Below, one piece after another: positions 16,702 to 24,220 of a stretch of DNA of 30,293 nt. The position numbers were made by a program, and so were the translations under genes. The DNA is taken from NCBI GenBank assembly GCA_937898525.1, contig CALCBC010000084.1, forward strand, positions 1 to 30,293, in the 5' to 3' direction. The DNA comes from an uncultured Sphingomonadales bacterium. Lineage in GTDB: Bacteria; Pseudomonadota; Alphaproteobacteria; Sphingomonadales; Sphingomonadaceae. The notes under the pieces are model-generated. The model did not search any database. It was not told the DNA's origin and saw only the letters and a program-made list of their open reading frames with translations. Position 1 is the stretch's first letter, and each line of letters opens with the position of its first letter.

Positions 16702-17532
16702 TCAGCCGGGGAACAACGTGAGGCCGCCGTCGACGCGCAGCACCTGGCCGCTGACGAAGCGGCTCTGCGAACTGGCGAGGAAGGCGACCGCGTCGGCTAT
16801 CTCGTCGGGAGACGCGTACCGATCGAGCGACGGCCCGCCCGCGGCCATTCGCGGATCGGTCGGCCTCGTCGCGAGGAAACGCGCGGTCATGGCAGGGCCC
16901 GGGCTTATCGCATTGACCCGCACGCCCGAGGCCCGTGTCTCGGCGGCAAGGCAGCGGGTATAGTGGACGACGGCCGCCTTCGCGCAGGCATAGATGACCT
17001 CGGACGGCACGCCCATCTGGCCGTTGAGCGACCCGAAGTTGATGACCGCGCCATGCTGACGCGATGCCATGCCCGGCACCACGGCCCGGCACATGAGCAA
17101 GGTCCCCATGAAGTTGCGCGCCATTACGGCCTCGGCATCTTCGAGGCTGATGTCGAGCGCGCCGTTGGGATTCGGCTTGCCTCCTGCGGCCGCGATGTCG
17201 CCTCCTGCACAGTTGACCAGGATCGAGATCGGCCCCAGCGCCTTCTCGGCGCGCTCGACCAGGCGCTTCACGGCCGCCTCGTCGGTGATGTCTCCCGTGA
17301 CCGCCACGGTCGCGCATCCCTTCTCGGCCATGGCCGCGGCCACGGCGGAGAGGCTTTCCGCCTCGCCGTACTGGGCCGGGGCGGCCTCATCGATGTCGTG
17401 CAGGGCAACCGCGCTGCCGAGTTCGGCCAGCCGTTCCGCGATGCGACGCCCGAGTCCGCGGCCCGATCCCGTGACCAGCGCCACCGCACCGGTTCCAAGC
17501 CATGGCCTGCTGTCGATCGTGCTCCCCACCAT
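16702..17532 (-). CDS. SDR-family oxidoreductase
   Basis: A 276-residue classical SDR. The nucleotide-binding motif is TGSGRGLG (21-28), NCAG lies at 107-110, and S168, Y181 and K185 are the catalytic residues (FGSLNGQ and YACAK). An insertion after NCAG (GDIAAAGGKPNPNGALDISL) is somewhat longer than usual and may shape the substrate site. The start is ATG 17532, with GGGGGA directly upstream; GTG 17529 is an alternative. It is the first gene of the minus pair, 11 bp before the DHRS6-like SDR, with an operator site 9 nt upstream of its start. A sugar or sugar-acid dehydrogenase, for example acting at C1 or C4, is the likely role; the substrate is not readable. Confidence 0.88.
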   Translation of the reverse strand: MVGSTIDSRPWLGTGAVALVTGSGRGLGRRIAERLAELGSAVALHDIDEAAPAQYGEAESLSAVAAAMAEKGCATVAVTGDITDEAAVKRLVERAEKALGPISILVNCAGGDIAAAGGKPNPNGALDISLEDAEAVMARNFMGTLLMCRAVVPGMASRQHGAVINFGSLNGQMGVPSEVIYACAKAAVVHYTRCLAAETRASGVRVNAISPGPAMTARFLATRPTDPRMAAGGPSLDRYASPDEIADAVAFLASSQSRFVSGQVLRVDGGLTLFPG

Positions 17533-17541
17533 TCCCCCAAA

Positions 17542-17553
17542 ACTGCATACAGA
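17542..17553. promoter_or_regulatory. Operator site 3 (ACTGCATACAGA) upstream of the SDR pair
   Basis: Near-palindromic CTGCATACAG core, 9 nt upstream of the SDR2 start codon. No convincing -35 is visible at the right distance, so its relation to the promoter is unclear, but the site is close enough to block initiation. Confidence 0.65.
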
Positions 17554-17632
17554 TTCGTTAGATCAATACCGCCTCTCGAGCCGCGCGCAAGTGCAAAGCC
17601 CCGGGGCCCCTGAGGAAAAGGGCCATTCGTCG

Positions 17633-17661
17633 TTGACAACTCGGTCAAAACTATCTGTATA
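17633..17661 (+). promoter_or_regulatory. Predicted sigma-70 promoter of the MFS/SDR/ThuA operon
   Basis: A perfect -35 box TTGACA (17633-17638), a 17-nt spacer, then TGTATA (17656-17661) as -10. The -10 lies inside operator site 4 (17654-17665). This is the clearest promoter in the window and strongly suggests repression by a bound regulator. Confidence 0.65.
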
Positions 17662-17665
17662 CACG
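17654..17665. promoter_or_regulatory. Operator site 4 (TCTGTATACACG) overlapping the MFS promoter
   Basis: It contains the core TGTATACA and covers the -10 element of the promoter at 17633-17661. Together with site 3, 100 bp away, it makes a two-operator divergent control region between the SDR pair and the MFS operon. Confidence 0.7.
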
Positions 17666-17745
17666 GAAGCGGGAAAATGCCCGTAGAGGATGGGGTGGGG
17701 AATGGCAGCGAACTTGATGCGGCAGCCGGCAGGATCGCCGGCATC

Positions 17746-19011
17746 ATGAAACCCACGACCGTTCGCTATGGCGTGGTCGGCTTCGCCCTCTCGCTGGCCG
17801 TCCTTGCCTACATCCAGCGTGTCGCGATCTCGCAAGCTGCGGTCCCGATTTCGGAGGACCTCGGCCTCAGCAAGAGCGAACTCGGCGCCGTGCTCGGCGC
17901 CTTCGGTCTCGCCTACGCGGCGTTCGAGATCCCGATGGGCCTGTTCGGCGACAAGAGGGGCGTTCGCCGCGTCCTGACCCAGATCGTGCTGTTCTGGTCG
18001 CTCTTCACGGCCCTGACGGGCGCGGCCTGGAACTACGTGTCGCTATGGATCATCCGCTTCCTGTTCGGGGCCGGTGAAGCCGGCTGCTTTCCCAACCTCA
18101 CCCGGATGCTGAGCCAGTGGATGCCGCGCGCCGAAAGAATGCGCGGCCAGGCACTGATGTGGGCTGCAACCCGCTGGGGCGGCGCCGTGACCCCTCCCCT
18201 CGCGCTGTTCGGCATCGAACTGTTCGGCTGGCGCTGGAGCTTCGTCGCCTTCGCGATGCTTGGCGTCGTCTGGGTGGTGCTGTTCCGGCTGCGCTTCTAC
18301 GAGCACCCCAACGACCATCCGCGTGCGAACGAGGCCGAACGCGCGCTGCTCGCCCAGTCGGCTTCGGAGGTCCACGACGAGCCCGGGTCCGGCTGGCTCA
18401 ATATCCTGTTGCAGCCGCGCGTCCTGCTGCTGGTCGTGCAGTACTTCTGCTGGTCCTACGTCTGGTACTTCTTCATCACCTGGATGCCGACCTTCCTGCA
18501 CGAAGGCTTCGGGCAGAGCCCATTCGAGACGGCCGCCCTCGCCACGCTGCCCCTGCTCGCCGGGGGGCTGGGCACCCTCGTCAGCGGCTGGATCCCGGTC
18601 GCCGTGCCGCGCCGCGCGATCGCCATCGGCGCCTTTTCGGCAGTTGTCGTCATGCTGCTGGTCCTGCCCCATGCGGGCGGTGCCCTCGCGGCGACCGTCG
18701 TCATGGCGGCGATCAGCTTCACCGGCGACCTGACCGTCCCGGTCTCGTGGAACAGCTGTGCCGATATCGGCAGGCGATATACCGCGACCGTCGCCGCGAC
18801 GATGAACATGTTCGGCAACTTTTCGGGTTTCATCGCCCCGGTAGTGACGGGGATCATCCTCGAGCGCTCGGGCAACGACTGGACCCCGGTGATCTACCTC
18901 ATGGCGGCGATCGCCGCGCTCGGAGCCATCGTGTGGCTGTTCCTCGACGTCGAGCAGCCGGGCGAACGGCCCAAGCCCGGCGAAGGCGCGGCTTCCGCCG
19001 CCGCCGGTTGA
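17746..19011 (+). CDS. MFS transporter, anion:cation symporter (sugar-acid uptake) family
   Basis: An inner-membrane proton-coupled carrier of about 421 residues with 12 predicted helices. Features of the ACS group (hexuronate, galactonate, tartrate carriers) are the early LAYIQRVAISQAAVPISEDLGLS, the loop MGLFGDKRGVRRVL after helix 2, and GAGEAGCFPNLTRMLSQWMPRAER. The start is uncertain. ATG 17746 places helix 1 directly after a short N-terminus and has a weak AGGA 11 nt upstream. ATG 17677 would add 23 hydrophilic, non-family-like residues and lies only 11 nt after the operator. It is first of three plus-strand genes; SDR3 follows after 22 bp. Import of an aldonate or uronate is likely, given the FAH-fold hydrolase and SDR neighbours. 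Confidence 0.9.
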   Translation: MKPTTVRYGVVGFALSLAVLAYIQRVAISQAAVPISEDLGLSKSELGAVLGAFGLAYAAFEIPMGLFGDKRGVRRVLTQIVLFWSLFTALTGAAWNYVSLWIIRFLFGAGEAGCFPNLTRMLSQWMPRAERMRGQALMWAATRWGGAVTPPLALFGIELFGWRWSFVAFAMLGVVWVVLFRLRFYEHPNDHPRANEAERALLAQSASEVHDEPGSGWLNILLQPRVLLLVVQYFCWSYVWYFFITWMPTFLHEGFGQSPFETAALATLPLLAGGLGTLVSGWIPVAVPRRAIAIGAFSAVVVMLLVLPHAGGALAATVVMAAISFTGDLTVPVSWNSCADIGRRYTATVAATMNMFGNFSGFIAPVVTGIILERSGNDWTPVIYLMAAIAALGAIVWLFLDVEQPGERPKPGEGAASAAAG

Positions 19012-19018
19012 ACCTCCT

Positions 19019-19025
19019 GAAGGAG
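19019..19025 (+). promoter_or_regulatory. Strong ribosome binding site supporting a TTG start
   Basis: GAAGGAG lies 8 nt before the TTG at 19034. No ATG or GTG is available nearby in frame, and the encoded protein begins with a normal SDR N-terminus, so TTG is the start. Confidence 0.75.
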
Positions 19026-19033
19026 TATCTGAC

Positions 19034-19789
19034 TTGAAAATCGATCTCGGTGGCAAGGTAGCGGTGCTGGTTGGTGCCAGCGGCGGCCTTGGCGAGGCCA
19101 TGGCCCGCGCGCTCGGCGAGGCCGGCGCCTCGCTCGCGCTGGTCGGCCGCAACACGGAAAAGCTCGAAGGGCTGAAACGCTCGCTCGGCGAGAGCGGGGT
19201 CACGGCCGAGATTTTCGCTGCCGAGATGACCGACGAGGCGCAGGTCGCGCAGCTCGAGTTCGACGTGACCGAGCGGTTCGGGGCGGCGCAGATCCTGGTC
19301 AACAGTGCCGGGACCAACTTGCGCAAGAGCATGGTCGACTTCACGCTCGAGGAGTTTCGCAGCGTCGTCGACTCGAGCTTGATTTCGACCTTCCTCGCCT
19401 GCCGCGCGTTCGTCCCGGGGATGCAGGCGCAGGGCTTCGGCCGGATCGTCAACCTGACCTCGATCCTCGCTCACGTCTCATTGCCGCAGCGAACCGCCTA
19501 CTCGTCAGCCAAGTGCGCGCTGCTCGGGTTCACCCGGGCCCTGGCACTCGAGCTGGCCGGAGATGGCATTACCGTCAACGGCATCAGCCCCGGCCCGTTC
19601 GCGACCCCGATGAACGCCCCGGTGATGAACGACCCGCAAGCGAACGCGGCCTTTCTCGCCAGCCTGCCGGTCGGGCGCTGGGGCAAGCCGGAAGAGGTCG
19701 GGGCGCTGGTGACTTACCTGTGCTCGGAGCAGGCGGGATTCGTGACCGGCACGGACTTCCTCATAGACGGCGGCTGGACCGCGCGCTGA
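19034..19789 (+). CDS. SDR-family oxidoreductase with a TTG start (gluconate 5-dehydrogenase-like)
   Basis: A 251-residue NAD(P)-dependent dehydrogenase. The cofactor motif is GASGGLG (14-20), NSAG is at 90-93, and the catalytic residues are S143, Y156 and K160 (LTSILAH, YSSAK). The general pattern, including DLGGKVAVLVGASGGLG and SPGPFATPMN, resembles gluconate 5-dehydrogenase and 3-oxoacyl reductase-like SDRs; position after a sugar-acid carrier favours the former. The TTG start is set by the strong Shine-Dalgarno at 19019-19025. It sits 22 bp after the MFS gene and 19 bp before the ThuA gene, in one operon. Confidence 0.88.
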   Translation: MKIDLGGKVAVLVGASGGLGEAMARALGEAGASLALVGRNTEKLEGLKRSLGESGVTAEIFAAEMTDEAQVAQLEFDVTERFGAAQILVNSAGTNLRKSMVDFTLEEFRSVVDSSLISTFLACRAFVPGMQAQGFGRIVNLTSILAHVSLPQRTAYSSAKCALLGFTRALALELAGDGITVNGISPGPFATPMNAPVMNDPQANAAFLASLPVGRWGKPEEVGALVTYLCSEQAGFVTGTDFLIDGGWTAR

Positions 19790-19808
19790 CATCGCCAAGG
19801 AGACTACG

Positions 19809-20735
19809 ATGGCCCGACTCCGCACTTTCGCGCGAACGCTGCCCGTGGCGCTCGCCCTGCTGGCCACGCCCGCGATCCCGCAGGATGCCCGCTCCGACGC
19901 CGAGATCGCCGCGGCCCTGCTGCGCCCGCCCAGCATCCCCGGGCAGAACGTCGACGGCATGCGGGTCTACCTGCGCGCCGGCCTGAAGACGCACTTCCAC
20001 GGCCAGCACGATTACCCGCAGTTCCTTGCCGACTGGTCCAAGATCCTGACCGACCACGGCGCGGTCGTCGACGGCTCGCTCCACGCGCCGAGCGCGGCGG
20101 AGCTGGAGAACGTCGACGTTCTCGTGATCTACAAGGGCGATGCCGGCTACATGACGCCCGAGGAGAAGGCCGCACTCGACGCGTTCGTGAAACGAGGCGG
20201 GGGCATCGTCTCGATCCACGACGCGCTGTGCGGGCCGGACCCCGCGGAGTTCGCGCGCTATCTCGGAGCCGCCAAGAAGCACGGCGAGATCAATTTCACG
20301 CTCGACGCGCCGGTCGCCTACGACATCGTCGCCCCGCTGCACCCGATCATGCAGGGCATGACCGGGATCGTGCTGTACGACGAGGCCTTCTACAAGCTCA
20401 CCTGGTCCGGCGAAGGCCGGGTCGAGGTTCTCGCCAACGCCGTCATCGCCGACACGCCCGTAGCACGCCAGGCCGGGTTTGCCGGCCAGACCGTGCCGCA
20501 GATCTGGACCTACGAGAGGGCCAGCGGCAGCGACAGGCCGGCTCGCGCTTTCGCGTGGATGCAGGGCCACAACTACGAGAATCTCAAGAACTACCAGATC
20601 GAGAACATGCTGCTGCGCGCGATCGCCTGGGCCGGGCACCGACCGGTGAACGAGCTCGTCGACTACGAGGGGGCATCGCCGGCCCCAGGCGTGCCGGTGC
20701 AGGCCGCCCCTGCCCGCGCGCCCCGGCGCGACTGA
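19809..20735 (+). CDS. Secreted ThuA-domain protein
   Basis: A 308-residue protein with a signal peptide (about 1-24, ending ATPAIPQ) and a ThuA-like, glutamine-amidotransferase-fold domain (about 45-285). Visible features are GLKTHFHGQHDYPQF, VLVIYKGDAGYMTPEEKAAL, GGGIVSIHDALCGPD and WMQGHNYEN, and a Pro/Ala-rich C-terminus. ThuA was named for rhizobial trehalose utilisation with the dehydrogenase ThuB, where disaccharides are handled through 3-keto forms; its own activity is poorly defined. The ATG at 19809 follows AAGGAG. Periplasmic location and position after SDR3 suggest a role on an oxidised sugar or glycoside before import (inference). Confidence 0.85.
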   Translation: MARLRTFARTLPVALALLATPAIPQDARSDAEIAAALLRPPSIPGQNVDGMRVYLRAGLKTHFHGQHDYPQFLADWSKILTDHGAVVDGSLHAPSAAELENVDVLVIYKGDAGYMTPEEKAALDAFVKRGGGIVSIHDALCGPDPAEFARYLGAAKKHGEINFTLDAPVAYDIVAPLHPIMQGMTGIVLYDEAFYKLTWSGEGRVEVLANAVIADTPVARQAGFAGQTVPQIWTYERASGSDRPARAFAWMQGHNYENLKNYQIENMLLRAIAWAGHRPVNELVDYEGASPAPGVPVQAAPARAPRRD

Positions 20736-20906
20736 CCTCGCGCGCGGGCCCGCACGACAGCTCGGGCCTGCCGTCCGCGGCCCGAGGACGAACAGCGACG
20801 ACCGACGCCTGCGCTGCCGACGTCCGGCCTCCAGGCGCCGTGGCGGCCCTACCCCCGAGGGTGTTGAGGACACTTCGACCGCGGTTCCACGATTTGCCGG
20901 GATCAG
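20736..20906. other. Intergenic stretch without a recognised gene
   Basis: Between the ThuA stop and the terminator hairpin of the convergent receptor gene. Open frames cross it in several phases only because of the GC content. I see no start with a Shine-Dalgarno, no operator-like site and no clear terminator for the plus-strand operon here. Confidence 0.4.
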
Positions 20907-20939
20907 AAAAAAACGCCGCCCGGCACTGGGCCGGGCGGC
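20907..20939 (-). terminator. Intrinsic terminator of the large receptor gene
   Basis: A perfect 10-bp stem, GCCGCCCGGC (20915-20924) with GCCGGGCGGC (20930-20939), and a 5-nt loop. On the minus strand it is followed by one G and seven T (20913-20907), the classic Rho-independent layout, about 80 bp after the receptor stop. Confidence 0.85.
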
Positions 20940-20945
20940 TGACCG

Positions 20946-20971
20946 CGGGAACAAGGGAGGAGGTTCCCGCC
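20946..20971. repeat. Inverted repeat, middle hairpin of a three-hairpin array
   Basis: GCGGGAAC (20946-20953) and GTTCCCGC (20964-20971) form a perfect 8-bp stem with a 10-nt purine-rich loop. It lies between the terminator and the hairpin next to the receptor stop. Confidence 0.55.
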
Positions 20972-20984
20972 GAGGAGATGCGTG

Positions 20985-21011
20985 TCCCGCGGCAAGAGCT
21001 GCCGCGGGACC
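20985..21011. repeat. Inverted repeat directly after the receptor stop codon
   Basis: GTCCCGCGGC (20985-20994) and GCCGCGGGAC (21002-21011) form a perfect 10-bp stem with a 7-nt loop, 6 bp from the receptor stop codon (21018-21020). It could protect the 3' end of a highly expressed receptor mRNA from exonucleases. Confidence 0.55.
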
Positions 21012-21017
21012 GAGCAA

Positions 21018-23990
21018 TCAGAAGTTGAACCTGACGCCCATGCGGTACATCCGGCCGACCACGTCGTAGAGCGCGGGGTTGATGTCGATGCCCGTGTCCG
21101 TGCGCGGCGCCGGTTCCGGATCGCGGTTCAGCAGGTTGTCGACCTTGAAGTACGCCTGGATGCTGTCGGTGATGTCGTAGGATCCCGACACATCGAGGTA
21201 GAACGCTCCATCCATGTGGTTGCGGTCGATCGTCGGCGCGTCGGCGGTCCACGGCGGGCAGTTCGTCTCGCAGACGATGTACTGGTTGCTGTAGACGCCG
21301 TCCGAGAACCACCGCTCCTGCACGGTCAGGCGGATGCGGTCGTTCTTCCAGGTCTGCGAAGCGAGGACCTTCCAGTTCGGGATCGAGCCCAGGTTCACGC
21401 CGGCCGAGTCGGTCGGCACTTCGCCCGGGAACCCGGATTCGGTGCGGCTCTTGATCGTGTGAGTCGCGAGGCCGCGCAGAATGATGTCCCCAGGCAGGCC
21501 GAGCGGCGCCGGCGCCTGATAGCTCGCCTCGATGTCGAAGCCGTCGATGATCTGCGAGGCGAAGTTGTAGGGCTGCTGGTTGATGTAATTGCGCGCCGCG
21601 GGCTCGCGATTGAGATCGAACGCATCGCAGGTGTCGAGCGTCCCGTCGGCACAGAACCGCAGGATCTGCGTGGCCGAAAGCGATCCGATCACATCGCTGA
21701 GCTTGATCCGGAAATAGTCGACCGAGAGGCTCAGCCCGGGCGCCCACGAGGGACGCGAGTAGACCACGCCGAACGAGGTGTTGCGCCCGGTCTCCGGCCG
21801 GAGGTTGGGGTTGCCGACCAGGTTGAGCTGCACGCCTCCCGGCACCGGCTCGCCGGTGATCGGGTTGGTGTAGGCAGGCAGGTTGATCTGCCGCGGCGCC
21901 GGATAGAGCTCAGACAGGTTCGGCGCGCGGATGTCGCGCGAGGTGACGCCGCGCAGGCGCAGGCCGTCGATCGGTGTGTCCCAGGTACCGCCGACCTTCC
22001 ACGCCCAGATCGAGCCGGACGTGCTGTAGTGCGTCAGCCTCGCCCCGGCGTTGACGTCGAGCCGCCCGGGGGAACCGTCGAACACCGGAAGGTTCACTTC
22101 CGCGAAGCCTTCGTAGACGTCGTAGTCGCCGGTGCCGTTGTAGTAGTTGCCGGCGTACCAGTTGCCCCCACCCGCGGACAGCGCAGGATCCTCGGGGTAG
22201 AGATCGCTCAGCGGGCTCTCGGCCGACACGCCGGCGCCATAGGGATCGCCGACCGTGCGATAGTATTCGTGGCGGTATTCGCCGCCGAACGCCAGCGAGA
22301 CCGGCCCCGCGGGCAAGTCGATGACTTCGCCGGAGAACGACAGGCTGGCGACATCCTGCGTCTGCCGGGTGCGCTGGAACGGTCCGTTTTCCGGCTGCAG
22401 GTAGGCCAGCGCGGCCGCCGACGGGGGCGTCCCGCCAATGATGTTGATCGGCACGCAGCCGTGTTCACGCGCCACCGGATCGGCGCACACGATCTGGCCG
22501 TCGAGCTCGATCGCCTGGATCGCCCGCTGATAGCGGGGGATCAGCATCATGTTATCGACGGTAATCAGCGTGCGGCTCAGCCCGTGCTGGTAGTAGGCGT
22601 CGTAGTTCCAGGGCTTGCCCCCGATCTCGAAATCGCCGCGGGCGCCGACCACGTAGCGATATTGCTTGCGCGACGGCTTCACCAGGATGTTCGGCAGGAT
22701 CGCATTGCTGACGCCGAAGCGGAACGAGGTGATCCCGTTGTCGGCGCAGGCCTGCTGGATCATGGCCGGCACGAACGGATTGGAGCACTGCAGCGTCAGG
22801 TTCGACTGCGCCGCGCCCGGGTTCGGTTGGGTCTCGGTGTCGACCCGCGCGATGTTGACCGTGGTGTAGAGCTCGTGCCCGGGCGCAATCTCGTAGCTCA
22901 GCCGCCCGTAACCGTTCCAGCGCTCGGTCGGCGCGAACAGCGTCGTGCCGATGCCGACGTTGCCCGACAGGTCGCCGCCGACGCAGAAGATCGAATAGCA
23001 GTTGGTGACCCCGCCGCTGCCATTGGGCACGCCGTCGAGCCCAAAACCGTTCCCGCCATAATCGAACGTGAACGGGTTGCCGGCTGCATCGAACGCGGTG
23101 CCCTGCAGCGGACCGCTGCTGATGATGCCATAGAGCGTATACTGGAACGCCTGCGCGTGATCGAAGTAGCGATACCGCGGCGTGCCGCCGGCGACGTTGC
23201 CGGTGTCGACCAGGGTCGAGGTCTTGTACCAGTCGCGGCCAGCCGGCGCTTCCTCGCCGAAGCCGCCCGGGCCGACGCCGCCTTCGTATGAGAACTCGCC
23301 CGAAAGGATCAGGCGCAGGCGGCCGTCGAGCGCCTTGGTGCCCCAGGCGGCCTGGGCCGTGATCTGCTCGTTGTCACCGTAGGTCGAGATGCCGCCCTGG
23401 ATGTTGGCCTTGAAGCCCTCGAAGCGCGTGTTGGTGACGAAGTTGACCACGCCGCCGACGGCGTCCGATCCGTACGACGCCGAGGCGCCGCCGGTGACGA
23501 CGTCGACGCGCTGCACCAGCAGCTGCGGAAACAGGCTGATGTCCGGAACGCCGTTGACGTTGGCGCCAACGACGCGCTGGCCGTCGAGCAGGGTCAGGGT
23601 CCGCAGCGTGCCCACGCCGTGAAGCGAGAAGGAGCTGAGGCCCTGCGTGCCGCTCGAGGTGCTGTTGTTGCCGACGGTGACGCCGGTCGAGCCCTGCAGC
23701 GAGGGCAGCTCGGCGATGGTGGTGAAGATGTTGGGCTGCGCGTTCTGCTCGATGGCCTGGCTGTCGAGCACCTGGGTCGGCGTGGGCGCGTTGAAACCGG
23801 AGCTGCGAATGCGCGAGCCCGTCACCACGATCGCCGCCGACTGGCCTTCCGCCTGTTCGTCGGCGGCCGCGGCGTCCTGCGCGGCGGCCGGCATGGCGCA
23901 GACCATGGCGCACAGTGCGGCGCCCGCAAGGAGCGGGCTTCGACCCAAGGACCGCGCAGAACGCCCGGGATTCCGATCAACTCGTTGCAT
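21018..23990 (-). CDS. TonB-dependent outer-membrane receptor (large, sphingomonad sugar type)
   Basis: A 990-residue outer-membrane transporter energised by TonB. The signal peptide is residues 1-38 (ends MPAAAQ), then the TonB-box-like AIVVTGSRIRSSGF. The plug (about 60-200) contains TLRTLTLLDGQRVVGANVNGVP (start of the block), VQRVDVVTGGASASYGSDAVGGVVNFVTNT and related motifs. The long barrel ends MYRMGVRFNF with the canonical terminal Phe. ATG 23990 follows a GA-rich Shine-Dalgarno region (GAGGGAGAG). It is divergent from gluconokinase, with operator site 5 in the shared region, and has its own terminator downstream. Import of an oligosaccharide from the glycan handled by the secreted enzyme at 24861-27899 is the simplest reading (inference). 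Confidence 0.94.
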   Translation of the reverse strand: MQRVDRNPGRSARSLGRSPLLAGAALCAMVCAMPAAAQDAAAADEQAEGQSAAIVVTGSRIRSSGFNAPTPTQVLDSQAIEQNAQPNIFTTIAELPSLQGSTGVTVGNNSTSSGTQGLSSFSLHGVGTLRTLTLLDGQRVVGANVNGVPDISLFPQLLVQRVDVVTGGASASYGSDAVGGVVNFVTNTRFEGFKANIQGGISTYGDNEQITAQAAWGTKALDGRLRLILSGEFSYEGGVGPGGFGEEAPAGRDWYKTSTLVDTGNVAGGTPRYRYFDHAQAFQYTLYGIISSGPLQGTAFDAAGNPFTFDYGGNGFGLDGVPNGSGGVTNCYSIFCVGGDLSGNVGIGTTLFAPTERWNGYGRLSYEIAPGHELYTTVNIARVDTETQPNPGAAQSNLTLQCSNPFVPAMIQQACADNGITSFRFGVSNAILPNILVKPSRKQYRYVVGARGDFEIGGKPWNYDAYYQHGLSRTLITVDNMMLIPRYQRAIQAIELDGQIVCADPVAREHGCVPINIIGGTPPSAAALAYLQPENGPFQRTRQTQDVASLSFSGEVIDLPAGPVSLAFGGEYRHEYYRTVGDPYGAGVSAESPLSDLYPEDPALSAGGGNWYAGNYYNGTGDYDVYEGFAEVNLPVFDGSPGRLDVNAGARLTHYSTSGSIWAWKVGGTWDTPIDGLRLRGVTSRDIRAPNLSELYPAPRQINLPAYTNPITGEPVPGGVQLNLVGNPNLRPETGRNTSFGVVYSRPSWAPGLSLSVDYFRIKLSDVIGSLSATQILRFCADGTLDTCDAFDLNREPAARNYINQQPYNFASQIIDGFDIEASYQAPAPLGLPGDIILRGLATHTIKSRTESGFPGEVPTDSAGVNLGSIPNWKVLASQTWKNDRIRLTVQERWFSDGVYSNQYIVCETNCPPWTADAPTIDRNHMDGAFYLDVSGSYDITDSIQAYFKVDNLLNRDPEPAPRTDTGIDINPALYDVVGRMYRMGVRFNF

Positions 23991-24100
23991 TGTCTTTTCT
24001 CTCCCTCGTGCCCCTAGTCTCCAGCCTGTAGGCAGTTCGGGCCGGGCAGCCGTTCACCGGCCGCGGCCCAAGCGAAGACTCGTCCTGTTTCCTGCAAGTA

Positions 24101-24112
24101 TCCGTATACAGT
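24101..24112. promoter_or_regulatory. Operator site 5 (TCCGTATACAGT) between receptor and gluconokinase
   Basis: Core CGTATACAGT, about 110 bp from each of the two divergent start codons. It overlaps the predicted -10 of the receptor promoter (24105-24110). Confidence 0.65.
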
Positions 24113-24133
24113 AGGCGCTACAACGCCGACCAA
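24105..24133 (-). promoter_or_regulatory. Possible promoter of the large receptor gene
   Basis: On the minus strand TTGGTC (24133-24128), a 17-nt spacer and TGTATA (24110-24105). The -35 matches the consensus only in TTG. The geometry and -10 are the same as in the MFS promoter at 17633-17661, with the operator over the -10. Confidence 0.4.
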
Positions 24134-24220
24134 GGTCGTATAGATCGACGTCCGGTAGAGCCGTTAGGGCAGGCTGAACCCCGGCGCGCGGCGCCGCGTA
24201 TGAGGAGGCGCCTTCCCCCA

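Noticed and set aside
18775..18783. GATATACC resembling the operator core within the MFS gene
   Set aside because: Coding position and wrong symmetry (ATATAC instead of GTATAC).
23137..23142. An additional GTATAC hexamer inside the large receptor gene
   Set aside because: It lacks the flanking C-A and Y-Y bases of the operator and lies mid-gene; treated as chance.
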